A stretch of 59,004 bases of DNA from Pseudomonas sp. R28(2017) (lineage in GTDB: Bacteria > Pseudomonadota > Gammaproteobacteria > Pseudomonadales > Pseudomonadaceae): positions 1 to 59,004 of the forward strand of contig NZ_NEHW01000025.1 in NCBI RefSeq assembly GCF_002112505.1, given 5' to 3'. Each line of letters begins with the position of its first letter. The first letter of the stretch is position 1. Made by a program: the position numbers and the translations under genes. Below are positions 9,337 through 16,499 of the stretch, in pieces. The notes below the pieces were generated by a model. The model worked only from the letters and a program-made list of their open reading frames with translations. It made no database searches and was not told the origin of the DNA.

Positions 9337-9370
9337 GGCCATTCGCGGGTTTACCCGCGAAGAGGCCAGT
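9337..9370. repeat. REP palindrome (P. putida type)
   Basis: A palindromic element with stem TTCGCGGG, loop TTTA and stem CCCGCGAA at 9342-9361, flanked by GGCC on both sides. It matches the repetitive extragenic palindrome of P. putida genomes. It sits inside the catabolic operon, between the SnoaL-like gene and the aldehyde dehydrogenase, where it may act as an mRNA-stabilising or attenuating hairpin. Confidence 0.85.
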
Positions 9371-9374
9371 GGCC

Positions 9375-9821
9375 TTAACGCGCCTTCGGCTCCAGGTGAT
9401 ACCCACGGCCGACATAGTCGAAATCGACCAGCTCGTTGATCACCACGTCCTTGTCGGCCGGCGAGGCGTAATAGGCGCGGATCTCCTTGATCAAGCCACT
9501 CTTCTCGTCGAACACGTACCACTCGTCACCACGCAAGGCCGTGCCCAGCTTGCTCTTCCAGTGAGTCCACTCGATCACCGCCTCGTTGCTGTCGTGGCTG
9601 ACCAGGATCTTCTCGATGGTCCACTGCGAGCCCAGGTTCTCCACGCACCACACCCACTTGCGGGCGATGGTGTCGGCAGTGCGCCAGGGGATCTCCGGCA
9701 ACCCCGAGGGGAAGTAGTGAACCGCGTCTGGGGTGAAGCAGGACACCAGCTTGTCGTAGTCGCCTTCGTTGCAGGCGTCGAAGTAGCGGCGGATCAGTTG
9801 GGCATGCTTGTGCTCGGCCAT
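9375..9821 (-). CDS. SnoaL/NTF2-like fold protein
   Basis: A 148-aa protein of the SnoaL/ketosteroid-isomerase-like cone fold, seen from RRYFDACNEGDYDKLVSCFTPDAVHYFPSG at the N-terminus and a C-terminal half rich in beta-strand patterns. Members act as isomerases, cyclases, dehydratases or ligand binders. The gene begins 3 bp after the RraA-like gene stop, so the two are almost certainly co-translated and may act on consecutive intermediates. No catalytic residues can be named with confidence. Confidence 0.8.
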   Translation of the reverse strand: MAEHKHAQLIRRYFDACNEGDYDKLVSCFTPDAVHYFPSGLPEIPWRTADTIARKWVWCVENLGSQWTIEKILVSHDSNEAVIEWTHWKSKLGTALRGDEWYVFDEKSGLIKEIRAYYASPADKDVVINELVDFDYVGRGYHLEPKAR

Positions 9822-9824
9822 GGC

Positions 9825-10634
9825 TCAGCCCTCCTCGCGGTCGATGATCGACGGGATGGCCGGGCGGCCGGCGGCGACCCAGGCGTGGTAGTCGGACACC
9901 GACGTCGGGCTTGGCGGGTAGACGCCCCATAGTGCTTCGCCAGCAGCGATGCGCATGGCCAGGTAGTTTTCGATGTCGTCCTGCACGCTGCACACTTCTG
10001 CCAGCTCTTCGGCCAGGTGCGCGGGCACCACGGTCAGGCCATCGGCGTCACCAACGATGATGTCGCCCGGGTATACGGCCACCCCGGCGCAACCGATCGG
10101 CACCTGAAGGTCAGCGACATGGTGGTAGGAAATACGCGTGGTCGCGGTGATCTCACGGGCATAGGCCGGCAGGCGCATGGCGGCGATCTCACTGCCGTCA
10201 CGCAGCGCACCATCGGTGACGATGGCTTTGGCGCCACGGGCCAGCAGGCGGGTCACCAGGATATTGCCGGCCGATGCGGCGGCCGGGTCGTTGCGGCTAT
10301 CGATCACCAGCACGTCGCCCGGCTGGATCTGCTCCACGCCCACCCATTGCAGGTTGTCGTCGTTGGGCTTGGTGGTCATGGTCGAGTAGGTGTCGATGTC
10401 TTCACGGGCCGGAATGAACCGCATGGTGAAGGCACGCCCGGCGAACGGCTTGGCATCGCGACACATGGCGCGCAGGCCGACCAGCGCCGGCTGGCGGAAG
10501 CCACGTTTGAACAGTTGCGTGGTCAGCGAGCCGCTGCTGCAGGTGGCCAGTTTGGCCAGTACTTCGTCGCTGACGACGACCTGCTTGCCGGAGACGCTCT
10601 CATGGGCATCGGCGTAATTGTGGATGACGGACAT
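9825..10634 (-). CDS. RraA-family protein, probable 2-oxo acid aldolase/decarboxylase
   Basis: A 269-aa member of the RraA/4-hydroxy-4-methyl-2-oxoglutarate aldolase fold. The characteristic segment is GDVLVIDSRNDPAAASAGNILVTRLLARGAKAIVTDGALRD (the metal/pyruvate-binding region, with GN and DGxxRD) followed by VYPGDIIVGDADGLTVVP. Family enzymes use a divalent metal and act on pyruvate-derived oxo acids. It is the first gene of the ten-gene minus-strand operon and is divergent from the IclR-type regulator. No KDG dehydratase or DHDPS-type aldolase is visible in the locus, so this protein is the leading candidate for the missing C-C bond or dehydration step. Confidence 0.85.
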   Translation of the reverse strand: MSVIHNYADAHESVSGKQVVVSDEVLAKLATCSSGSLTTQLFKRGFRQPALVGLRAMCRDAKPFAGRAFTMRFIPAREDIDTYSTMTTKPNDDNLQWVGVEQIQPGDVLVIDSRNDPAAASAGNILVTRLLARGAKAIVTDGALRDGSEIAAMRLPAYAREITATTRISYHHVADLQVPIGCAGVAVYPGDIIVGDADGLTVVPAHLAEELAEVCSVQDDIENYLAMRIAAGEALWGVYPPSPTSVSDYHAWVAAGRPAIPSIIDREEG

Positions 10635-10809
10635 TGTTGTAGGTTCTCCTCACGGGTTCATCCGATGGGCGGCCAGGGCAAATTCCCAGCATATGGAACG
10701 TGCATTCACTGAAAGCCCTGCTGAGACCGATTCTATGGCGGATAAATGGGAGAAAAAGCGGCAGAATGGGTACTCAGGCAGCCGAGTTCCAACAGATGGG
10801 AATCACACA
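10635..10809. promoter_or_regulatory. divergent promoter region with imperfect palindromes
   Basis: This 175-bp gap separates the divergent RraA-operon and IclR-type regulator genes, so it must carry both promoters. Two imperfect inverted repeats are visible: TGGAACGTGCATTCA near 10694-10708 and TTCC-N8-GGAA near 10787-10802, just before the regulator start. Either could be the regulator operator. Neither is strong enough to be assigned. Confidence 0.35.
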
Positions 10810-12375
10810 ATGAAAACAGGTGAAGGCACCGCCGCACTCGAAAAGGCCCTGGACGTACTACAGGCCATAGGCGCAACCGCCAACGGTATCAGCCAGGCCG
10901 AGCTGGCGGAGCAGGTGCCGCTGCCGCGCACCACGCTATACCGCATCATCGCCACCCTGGTGGAGCGCGGCATGATCCGCCGCGACCCGACACGCAAGGT
11001 CTACCGCCTGGGCTTCAATTATCTGGAGATGGTCCGCAACGCCTACCTGGAGCCGGACCTGGTGGCCGCCGCCAGCGCCGAGCTGCGTGCCCTGCGCGAC
11101 CTCACCGGAGAAACCTCCTACCTGGCGGTGCTCGACGGCAATCAGGTGCTGTCACTGGAGCGCTGCGAAGGCGCCCACACCCAGCGCTCGGCCGCCAGCC
11201 TCGGCCAGGGCAAGCCGGTGTATTGCACCGGCCAGGGCAAGGCGATCCTCTCGGCGCTCTCCCCTACAGCCCGCGACGAAATCCTCAAGGGCCTGGTGCT
11301 GACGCCACTGACCCCGCTGACTATCACCGACCGCCGCCGCCTGCTGGCCGAATTGCAGATTACCCAAGTGCGCGGCTACGCCCTCGACGACGAGGAAATC
11401 CGCCTGGGCATCCGCTGCGTCGCCGCGCCAATCGTCGACAAGCAGGGCCTGGTGCGCGGGGCGCTGAGCGTGGCCGGGCCCGCCTACCGCCTGACGCTGG
11501 AGCGCCTGACCCTGCTCGGCCCGGAACTGGCTGACGCGGCGCGCCGGGTCGGTGAACAGCTGCGTCCGGACACCACTCCGCGCGCCGCCGGCGAGCTCAG
11601 CGTGCTGCCCGGCCCTTGGGCGTTTCACGGTGCATTTCCGCGCTGGCACGCGGGCCAGCGCGTACTGTACTGGGCCGACACCCTGGCGCCAGCCATCCAT
11701 TACTGGGACGGTCACAGCAGCCGCCTGCTGACCCGCCTCGACCTGCCGGTGCGCGGCATGGAGCTACACCCCGACGGCCTGCTGGTGGCCCAGGCCGGCG
11801 GCTGGTCCTTGATCGATTGGAATGGCAACGAACACCCGCGCCAGGATCTGCTCGGCAGCCGTCTGCTGGCATTGGCCACGCATCCGTCCGGCGCCCTGTG
11901 GGCGTGCGCCAAAAGTGGTAACGGCTGTTTGATCGGCGAACTCAGCGCCGAGGGCGAACTGCGCCATGGCTGGTCGTTGCCAGAACAGGTCAGCACGTTC
12001 AGGTGGGATGCCAAAGGCAGCGCGGTTTATGCCCTGGCACCGGAGGCCGGGGACATCCTGTTGCTGCAACCGGGAAGCAGCAGCGTGCGCCGGCTGGCCT
12101 CGCTGCCACGTGGCGGTGGCAGCTTGGGCGGATTGGCGCTGGATGGTAAAGGTGGTGTCTGGACCACGCAGCTGGATGGCTGGAGCCTGGCGCGCTTCGA
12201 TGCTGAGGGCAACCTGGACCGTATGATTGGATTGCCGGTGCCAAGCCCGACCGACCTGTGCTTTGGTGGAGAAGATGGCACCACCTTGTTCATCACCAGT
12301 GCCCGCCATGCATTGCAACTGGAAACCTTGGCCAGCGCGCCGAGCTCAGGGTGCCTTATGCAAATGCAGACTTGA
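10810..12375 (+). CDS. IclR-family regulator fused to an SMP-30/gluconolactonase-like domain
   Basis: A 521-aa two-part protein. Residues 1-250 are a complete IclR regulator (winged helix: GISQAELAEQVPLPRTTLYRIIATL; effector domain with LGIRCVAAPIVD). Residues about 258-521 form an SMP-30/gluconolactonase-like six-blade propeller, recognised by LYWADT, DGKGGVWTTQLDGWSLARFD and LPVPSPTDLCFGG. The enzyme metal ligands look lost: the GEGPxW Glu reads GAFPRW and the PDG Asp reads LGG. A ligand-sensing role for the propeller, for example for a sugar lactone, is inferred. The ATG at 10810 is chosen because the IclR domain begins there. It is divergent from the sugar-acid operon that it probably controls. 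Confidence 0.88.
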   Translation: MKTGEGTAALEKALDVLQAIGATANGISQAELAEQVPLPRTTLYRIIATLVERGMIRRDPTRKVYRLGFNYLEMVRNAYLEPDLVAAASAELRALRDLTGETSYLAVLDGNQVLSLERCEGAHTQRSAASLGQGKPVYCTGQGKAILSALSPTARDEILKGLVLTPLTPLTITDRRRLLAELQITQVRGYALDDEEIRLGIRCVAAPIVDKQGLVRGALSVAGPAYRLTLERLTLLGPELADAARRVGEQLRPDTTPRAAGELSVLPGPWAFHGAFPRWHAGQRVLYWADTLAPAIHYWDGHSSRLLTRLDLPVRGMELHPDGLLVAQAGGWSLIDWNGNEHPRQDLLGSRLLALATHPSGALWACAKSGNGCLIGELSAEGELRHGWSLPEQVSTFRWDAKGSAVYALAPEAGDILLLQPGSSSVRRLASLPRGGGSLGGLALDGKGGVWTTQLDGWSLARFDAEGNLDRMIGLPVPSPTDLCFGGEDGTTLFITSARHALQLETLASAPSSGCLMQMQT

Positions 12376-12441
12376 GCTTCAACGCCCTCACGGGTTCACC
12401 AAATACAGACTCGCTGTTGCGGGGTCGCTAGTGGTCCATGG

Positions 12442-12555
12442 CTACCGGTGAGTCCGCTCTGAGCCGGCCCCTCTGATTACCAGATTCCGCAAACCAGGGT
12501 AAGCCTCGATCGATTCGATGCCGTCCTTGTTCAATTCCACCTTGCCGATTCGCCG
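12442..12555 (-). pseudogene. possible coding remnant (unidentified C-terminus)
   Basis: In the gap between the IclR-type and GntR-type genes, the minus strand reads without a stop for about 37 codons as a plausible protein tail (RIGKVELNKDGIESIEAYP and onward, ending in TAG). No start codon or ribosome site is visible. It may be the debris of a gene lost when the two loci were joined, or chance. The parent family was not recognised. Confidence 0.2.
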
Positions 12556-12572
12556 ACCTGTACCTTATGCTG

Positions 12573-12584
12573 ACTGTATACAGT
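12573..12584. promoter_or_regulatory. perfect palindrome ACTGTATACAGT, putative GntR/FCD operator
   Basis: A 12-bp perfect palindrome located 19 bp upstream of the GntR-family start codon. The same 10-bp core CTGTATACAG recurs at 15454-15463 in the promoter region of the TRAP binding protein. FCD-subfamily GntR regulators typically bind short palindromes of this size and autoregulate. The repeat at two promoters of one locus is what makes it convincing. Confidence 0.75.
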
Positions 12585-12603
12585 ACACGAAGATAAATTC
12601 CCC

Positions 12604-13302
12604 ATGAAGAAACTCAGCGCCCCCGCTCAACTGATCGAGCGCGTCTATGAGGCGATCCTCGAGGCTATCTGCGATGGCACCTTGCAGCCCAACGAACGCA
12701 TCACCCAGGAAGGGCTTGCCGAGCAGTTGGGTGTATCGCGACAGCCTATCCTGCAAGCCTTCCAAATTCTCAAGCGTGAAGGCTTCATCGAGGAAAACGG
12801 CCGTAAAGGCGTGGCGGTGACGCCCCTCGACGCAAAGCGACTGGTCGAGGTCTACCAGGTCAGGGCGGCACTGGATGCACTGGCCGCCCGGTGCGCGGCG
12901 CTGCGTATCCGCCAACTCGGTGCAGGCCCTTTCAAGGACATCGCCTCGCAGGTCATCCAGCAAGGCCGCCGTGCCGTGGAGTCCAACGACACGCGCAATC
13001 TGGTTGTGACGGACATGGCGTTCCACAGCGCCATCTACGAAATGTCGGGCAACCCAGTCATTGCGCAAACCGCTGCGCTGCACTGGCATCACATCCGCCG
13101 GGTGATGAGCGCCATTCTGCGACATGACGTGCGCACCTTCGCCGGGGTCTGGGACGAACACCAGGCGATCATCGAAGCGATCCTCGACGGCCTTCCCGAC
13201 CAGGCAGCGTCGCTGGCCCAGCAGCATGCGGAAAGCGCTGCAGAACACCTGGCGAACGTATTGCAGAGCGGCGAATTCAACGCCACCCTCAAACAGGCCT
13301 GA
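12604..13302 (+). CDS. GntR-family transcriptional regulator (FCD/FadR subfamily)
   Basis: A 232-aa regulator with an N-terminal winged helix-turn-helix (ERITQEGLAEQLGVSRQPILQAFQIL) and an all-helical FCD effector domain. The FCD metal-site pattern is visible in DMAFHSAIYEMSGN and in the later AGVWDEHQAIIEAI, which supply Asp/His ligands for a bound metal that usually holds a carboxylate effector. A perfect palindrome lies just upstream, implying autoregulation. It precedes an AEC carrier and probably controls the divergent TRAP/dioxygenase genes as well, which share the palindrome. The effector is unknown, probably a small organic acid. Confidence 0.92.
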   Translation: MKKLSAPAQLIERVYEAILEAICDGTLQPNERITQEGLAEQLGVSRQPILQAFQILKREGFIEENGRKGVAVTPLDAKRLVEVYQVRAALDALAARCAALRIRQLGAGPFKDIASQVIQQGRRAVESNDTRNLVVTDMAFHSAIYEMSGNPVIAQTAALHWHHIRRVMSAILRHDVRTFAGVWDEHQAIIEAILDGLPDQAASLAQQHAESAAEHLANVLQSGEFNATLKQA

Positions 13303-13355
13303 ATGCTGCCCCTGGCAGCTTTCAGCCTCCCGCAACCGACCGGGCTGTTTACCTC

Positions 13356-14294
13356 ATGCTTGCCATCGTCAATGTCGCCTTGCCGATCTTCGGGTTGATC
13401 TTCGTCGGTTTCTTCGCCTATCGCCTGGGCGTGCTGGGCGACGCCAGCTCGGCTGAACTCAACCGGTTCGTCGTATACCTGGGGCTACCTGCACTGCTGT
13501 TCGAGTCCATGGCCAAAGCAAGCACCCTGCAGACGCTGAACATCACCTACACCTTGGCATTCACTGCGGGGATGGCCGCCGTGTTTCTCGTGACACTGGC
13601 GACAAGAATGCGCAGCGGCGTCCTTTTCAAGGATGCGACCATCGATGCGGTGGCGGCCAGTTACCCCAACGCGGGTTTCCTCGGCATTCCGCTGTGCGCG
13701 CTGACATTTGGCCAAGCCGGCATTGCGCCTGCCGTCATCGCGACGATCCTGTCCGCCTGCATATTGTTCGCGGTCGCCATTATCCTTATCGAGGTGTCGC
13801 ACCAGCCTGACAAACGTGTTGCCCAGACCCTCAGGCTGGTGGGCGGCAGGCTGCTGAAGAATCCGATACTGGTCGCCCCGCTCCTGGGCTGCCTGGTGGC
13901 CTGGAGTGGTTATCCCCTGCCGCAGAGCCTGCAACGCTTCTTCGAACTGCTCGGTGCCGCAGCAGGCCCCTGCGCCCTGGTGTCGATCGGCCTGTTCCTG
14001 GCTGCGGCAAAATTGCGCAATCTCGACGTGAAGGGGCTGGGGTTGCTCGTGGCGATGAAGCTGCTCGTTCAGCCCGGGATCACAGCCTTGCTGGTTTTCG
14101 TGGTATTTCCCATCCCGACGGTATGGGCCTGGTCAGCGCTGTTGCTCAGTGCCTTACCCATTGGCAATGGCCCATTCATGCTGGCTGCGCTGTTTGACCG
14201 GGACGCCAAGCTCATGTCCCACGCCATCCTGGCGTCGACCCTGCTCTCCCTGCTGACGGTGTCGATCATTCTTGCCTGGGTTCCAACCTTTTGA
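13356..14294 (+). CDS. AEC-family transporter (auxin efflux carrier type)
   Basis: A 312-aa integral membrane protein with about ten hydrophobic segments, opening VALPIFGLIFVGFFAYRLGVL and carrying the family YPNAGFLGIPL crossover motif. AEC carriers of bacteria move malonate, malate and similar organic acids. The gene follows the GntR regulator by 53 bp and is probably in its operon. It may be the actual permease for the substrate handled by the local dioxygenase and SDR, since the TRAP system here has only its binding protein. Confidence 0.9.
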   Translation: MLAIVNVALPIFGLIFVGFFAYRLGVLGDASSAELNRFVVYLGLPALLFESMAKASTLQTLNITYTLAFTAGMAAVFLVTLATRMRSGVLFKDATIDAVAASYPNAGFLGIPLCALTFGQAGIAPAVIATILSACILFAVAIILIEVSHQPDKRVAQTLRLVGGRLLKNPILVAPLLGCLVAWSGYPLPQSLQRFFELLGAAAGPCALVSIGLFLAAAKLRNLDVKGLGLLVAMKLLVQPGITALLVFVVFPIPTVWAWSALLLSALPIGNGPFMLAALFDRDAKLMSHAILASTLLSLLTVSIILAWVPTF

Positions 14295-14306
14295 GTACCG
14301 GCTGCA

Positions 14307-14342
14307 TGCTGTGGCGACCGACTACGGGCGGTCGCCACAGCA
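14307..14342. terminator. bidirectional hairpin terminator
   Basis: A 14-bp perfect stem (TGCTGTGGCGACCG at 14307-14320 pairing with 14329-14342) around an 8-nt loop. It lies exactly between the convergent AEC carrier and TRAP binding-protein genes, so it can stop transcription from both sides. There is no clear T tract, so termination may be only partial. Confidence 0.75.
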
Positions 14343-14346
14343 GGCT

Positions 14347-15378
14347 TCACGCCAGCGAGCCTACCGTGCCTTCGAGTAGCTGCCAGGCGTGCTGGCCGAA
14401 GTTCTCGCGCCATTTGGCGTAGTAGCCCGCCTCCCTCAACTTCGAGCGAAACGCATCGGGTTCAACGTTGCTGATGGCCAGGCCCTTGCCGTCGAGCTGC
14501 GCAATCACCGAATCCTGCATCGCCCGAAGATCGGCGCGCATGTTCACACCGGCTTCGTTGATATGCTTGCTGACCAACGCCTGCACATCCGCAGGCAACC
14601 GTGCGAAGCGGGCCTTGTTGCCCAGGATCCAGAACCCGTCCCACATGTGGTTGGTGAGCGAGCAGTACTTTTGCACTTCGTACAGTTTGGCCGAGTTGAT
14701 AAGGCTCAGCGGGTTCTCCTGGCCTTCGACGATCCGGGTCTGCAGCGAAGAATAGACTTCGGCGAAGTTGAGGCTCACCGGCGCCGCCTCGAAACTGCGG
14801 AACATGGACATCAGCATGGGGCTGGGTGGAACGCGCAGTTTCATGCCGGCGAGGTCCGCAGGCGATGCGATTGGCCGAGTGCTGGTAGTGGTGACCCTGA
14901 AGCCGTTGTCCCAGATCTTTTCGAAGGCGAACAGGTTTTCGCTTTTGGCAATTTCTTGCCTGATATGTGCACCCAACTCGCCATCCATGGCCGCCCACAC
15001 CTGGTCGTAATCCTTGAACGCAAAACCCACCGCGCTGATCTGCGCCGCGGAAATCAGCGTCCCCAGGATGACGGGCGGGCCTGCATAGAAATCGATAGCA
15101 CCTGACCGCGCCTGGGCGATCATGTCGGTGTCGCCGCCCAACTGGCTGCTGGGGAACACCTGCAATGTCACAGCCCCGCCTGATGCCTCCTTGATCCGTT
15201 TGGCTGCCTCCCTGGCGCGCACATTCATGGGGTGTGTCATCGGTAGGTTATTGGCAAATTTCAGATTGAAATCCGCTGCACGCGAAGTGCCGCTATAAAG
15301 CCCTGCGGCTCCAGCCGCCAGGGCTGCGGACGCGAGTGTTGCGTTGCCCAGGAAGCGACGACGGGTCATTTCGGTCAT
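14347..15378 (-). CDS. TRAP transporter substrate-binding protein (DctP family), Tat-exported
   Basis: A 343-aa periplasmic binding protein. The N-terminus MTEMTRRRFLGNATLASAA is a twin-arginine (Tat) signal, and AADFNLKFANNLPMTHPMN begins the mature DctP fold. The conserved carboxylate-binding Arg region is recognised around GMKLRVPPSPMLMSMFRSFEAAPVSLNFAEVYSSLQT. DctP proteins deliver organic acids to a DctQM membrane pair. No dctQ or dctM gene is present anywhere in the window, so it is an orphan or works with a distant DctQM. It is divergent from the dioxygenase gene across a region holding the CTGTATACAG palindrome. Confidence 0.92.
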   Translation of the reverse strand: MTEMTRRRFLGNATLASAALAAGAAGLYSGTSRAADFNLKFANNLPMTHPMNVRAREAAKRIKEASGGAVTLQVFPSSQLGGDTDMIAQARSGAIDFYAGPPVILGTLISAAQISAVGFAFKDYDQVWAAMDGELGAHIRQEIAKSENLFAFEKIWDNGFRVTTTSTRPIASPADLAGMKLRVPPSPMLMSMFRSFEAAPVSLNFAEVYSSLQTRIVEGQENPLSLINSAKLYEVQKYCSLTNHMWDGFWILGNKARFARLPADVQALVSKHINEAGVNMRADLRAMQDSVIAQLDGKGLAISNVEPDAFRSKLREAGYYAKWRENFGQHAWQLLEGTVGSLA

Positions 15379-15452
15379 GGTGACTCTCCTGCTGATTTTT
15401 TTGTTATTGAGGCTGCCAAGAGTGCATTGACAGCATAATCGCAGGTTCGTAG

Positions 15453-15464
15453 TCTGTATACAGA
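15453..15464. promoter_or_regulatory. perfect palindrome TCTGTATACAGA, putative GntR/FCD operator
   Basis: A 12-bp perfect palindrome sharing the 10-bp core CTGTATACAG with the site before the GntR gene. It lies 75 bp upstream of the TRAP binding-protein start and 181 bp upstream of the divergent dioxygenase start, so one bound dimer could control both transcripts. Confidence 0.75.
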
Positions 15465-15645
15465 ACACTGAACATAGAACACATAAACCCGTACGGGCCC
15501 ATTTGCGGGAAGTTGCACGACAGGAGAAACCAAGCCAGGCGTACGCCATGCGCCTTGCAGCTGGCCCGACCCCGATCGACGCATCGACCGGTGGTCACAA
15601 CTCAGGCGGGCATGCCCTGCCATCGACTGACGCACGGAGATACTC

Positions 15646-16434
15646 ATGAAGCTGACACAAGAACAAATCAAAGCTTATGAAGAAGAAGGCTACGTCCTGC
15701 TGCCGGGGCTTTTCTCCCAGGAAGAAGCCGCGCTCATGAAGTCGCGCCTGCCGTTGCTGTACCGAATGGACAGAGAAGAAGTGATCAAGGAAAAAAGCGG
15801 AGTGGTACGCACAGTGTTCGCTGCGCACACGTTCGACGATGTCTTCGCTCAAGTGGCGCGACACCCACGCCTGATCGAACCGGCGCGCCAGCTGTTGGGC
15901 AGCGATGTCTACATGCATCAGTTCAAGATCAATGCCAAAGCCGCTTTCAATGGTGACATCTGGCAGTGGCACCAGGATTTCGGCACTTGGCACCAGGACG
16001 ACGGCATGCCTGAGGCCCGGGCCATGAACGTCGCGATCTTCCTGGATGAAGTCAACGAGTTCAACGGCCCGCTGATGTTCATTCCCCGCTCGCACATGTT
16101 AGGCCGTCTGGATGCCAGCCACGACCGCAGCACAACCAGCTATCCGCTGTGGACACTGGACAATGCCAAGGTCTCGGAGTTGGTCGAACAAGGCGGCATC
16201 GTCGCCCCCAAGGGGCGCGCCGGGACAGTGCTGATTTTCCAGAGCACCCTGGTCCACGCCTCCTCGCCCAATCTCTCGCCCTGGGATCGCAACACGCTGT
16301 ACGTCACCACCAATGCAGTGGACAACGCCATTACCCGGTTCAAGCGGCCCGACTACATCGCTCACCGCGACTTCACGCCGATACAGACCGTCGGCGATGA
16401 CGCGCTGAGCGGCTTCCTCCACGCCGTCGCATGA
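15646..16434 (+). CDS. phytanoyl-CoA dioxygenase (PhyH)-family Fe(II)/2-oxoglutarate oxygenase, ectoine-hydroxylase-like
   Basis: A 262-aa non-heme iron oxygenase that would couple decarboxylation of 2-oxoglutarate to hydroxylation of a small substrate. The iron-binding triad fits H109-x-D111 (WHQDF) and H204 (VHASSPN), with R215 in SPWDRN for 2-oxoglutarate. The run WHQDFGTWHQDDGMP and NEFNGPLMFIPRSH follow the ectoine hydroxylase EctD pattern, although no ectoine biosynthesis genes are nearby. It is followed 65 bp later by an SDR, a pairing that suggests hydroxylation and then oxidation of the new alcohol. The substrate is unknown; an imported organic acid or zwitterion is likely. Confidence 0.88.
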   Translation: MKLTQEQIKAYEEEGYVLLPGLFSQEEAALMKSRLPLLYRMDREEVIKEKSGVVRTVFAAHTFDDVFAQVARHPRLIEPARQLLGSDVYMHQFKINAKAAFNGDIWQWHQDFGTWHQDDGMPEARAMNVAIFLDEVNEFNGPLMFIPRSHMLGRLDASHDRSTTSYPLWTLDNAKVSELVEQGGIVAPKGRAGTVLIFQSTLVHASSPNLSPWDRNTLYVTTNAVDNAITRFKRPDYIAHRDFTPIQTVGDDALSGFLHAVA

Positions 16435-16499
16435 CCCTACGGCGCGCCGGCCGCCACGCACGGCCCGGCGCGCCTCTTCGGACAGACTGGATAACGACA

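Noticed and set aside
15646..16434. ectD (ectoine hydroxylase)
   Set aside because: The motif is EctD-like, but ectABC are absent and the iron-site surroundings differ slightly; substrate cannot be claimed.
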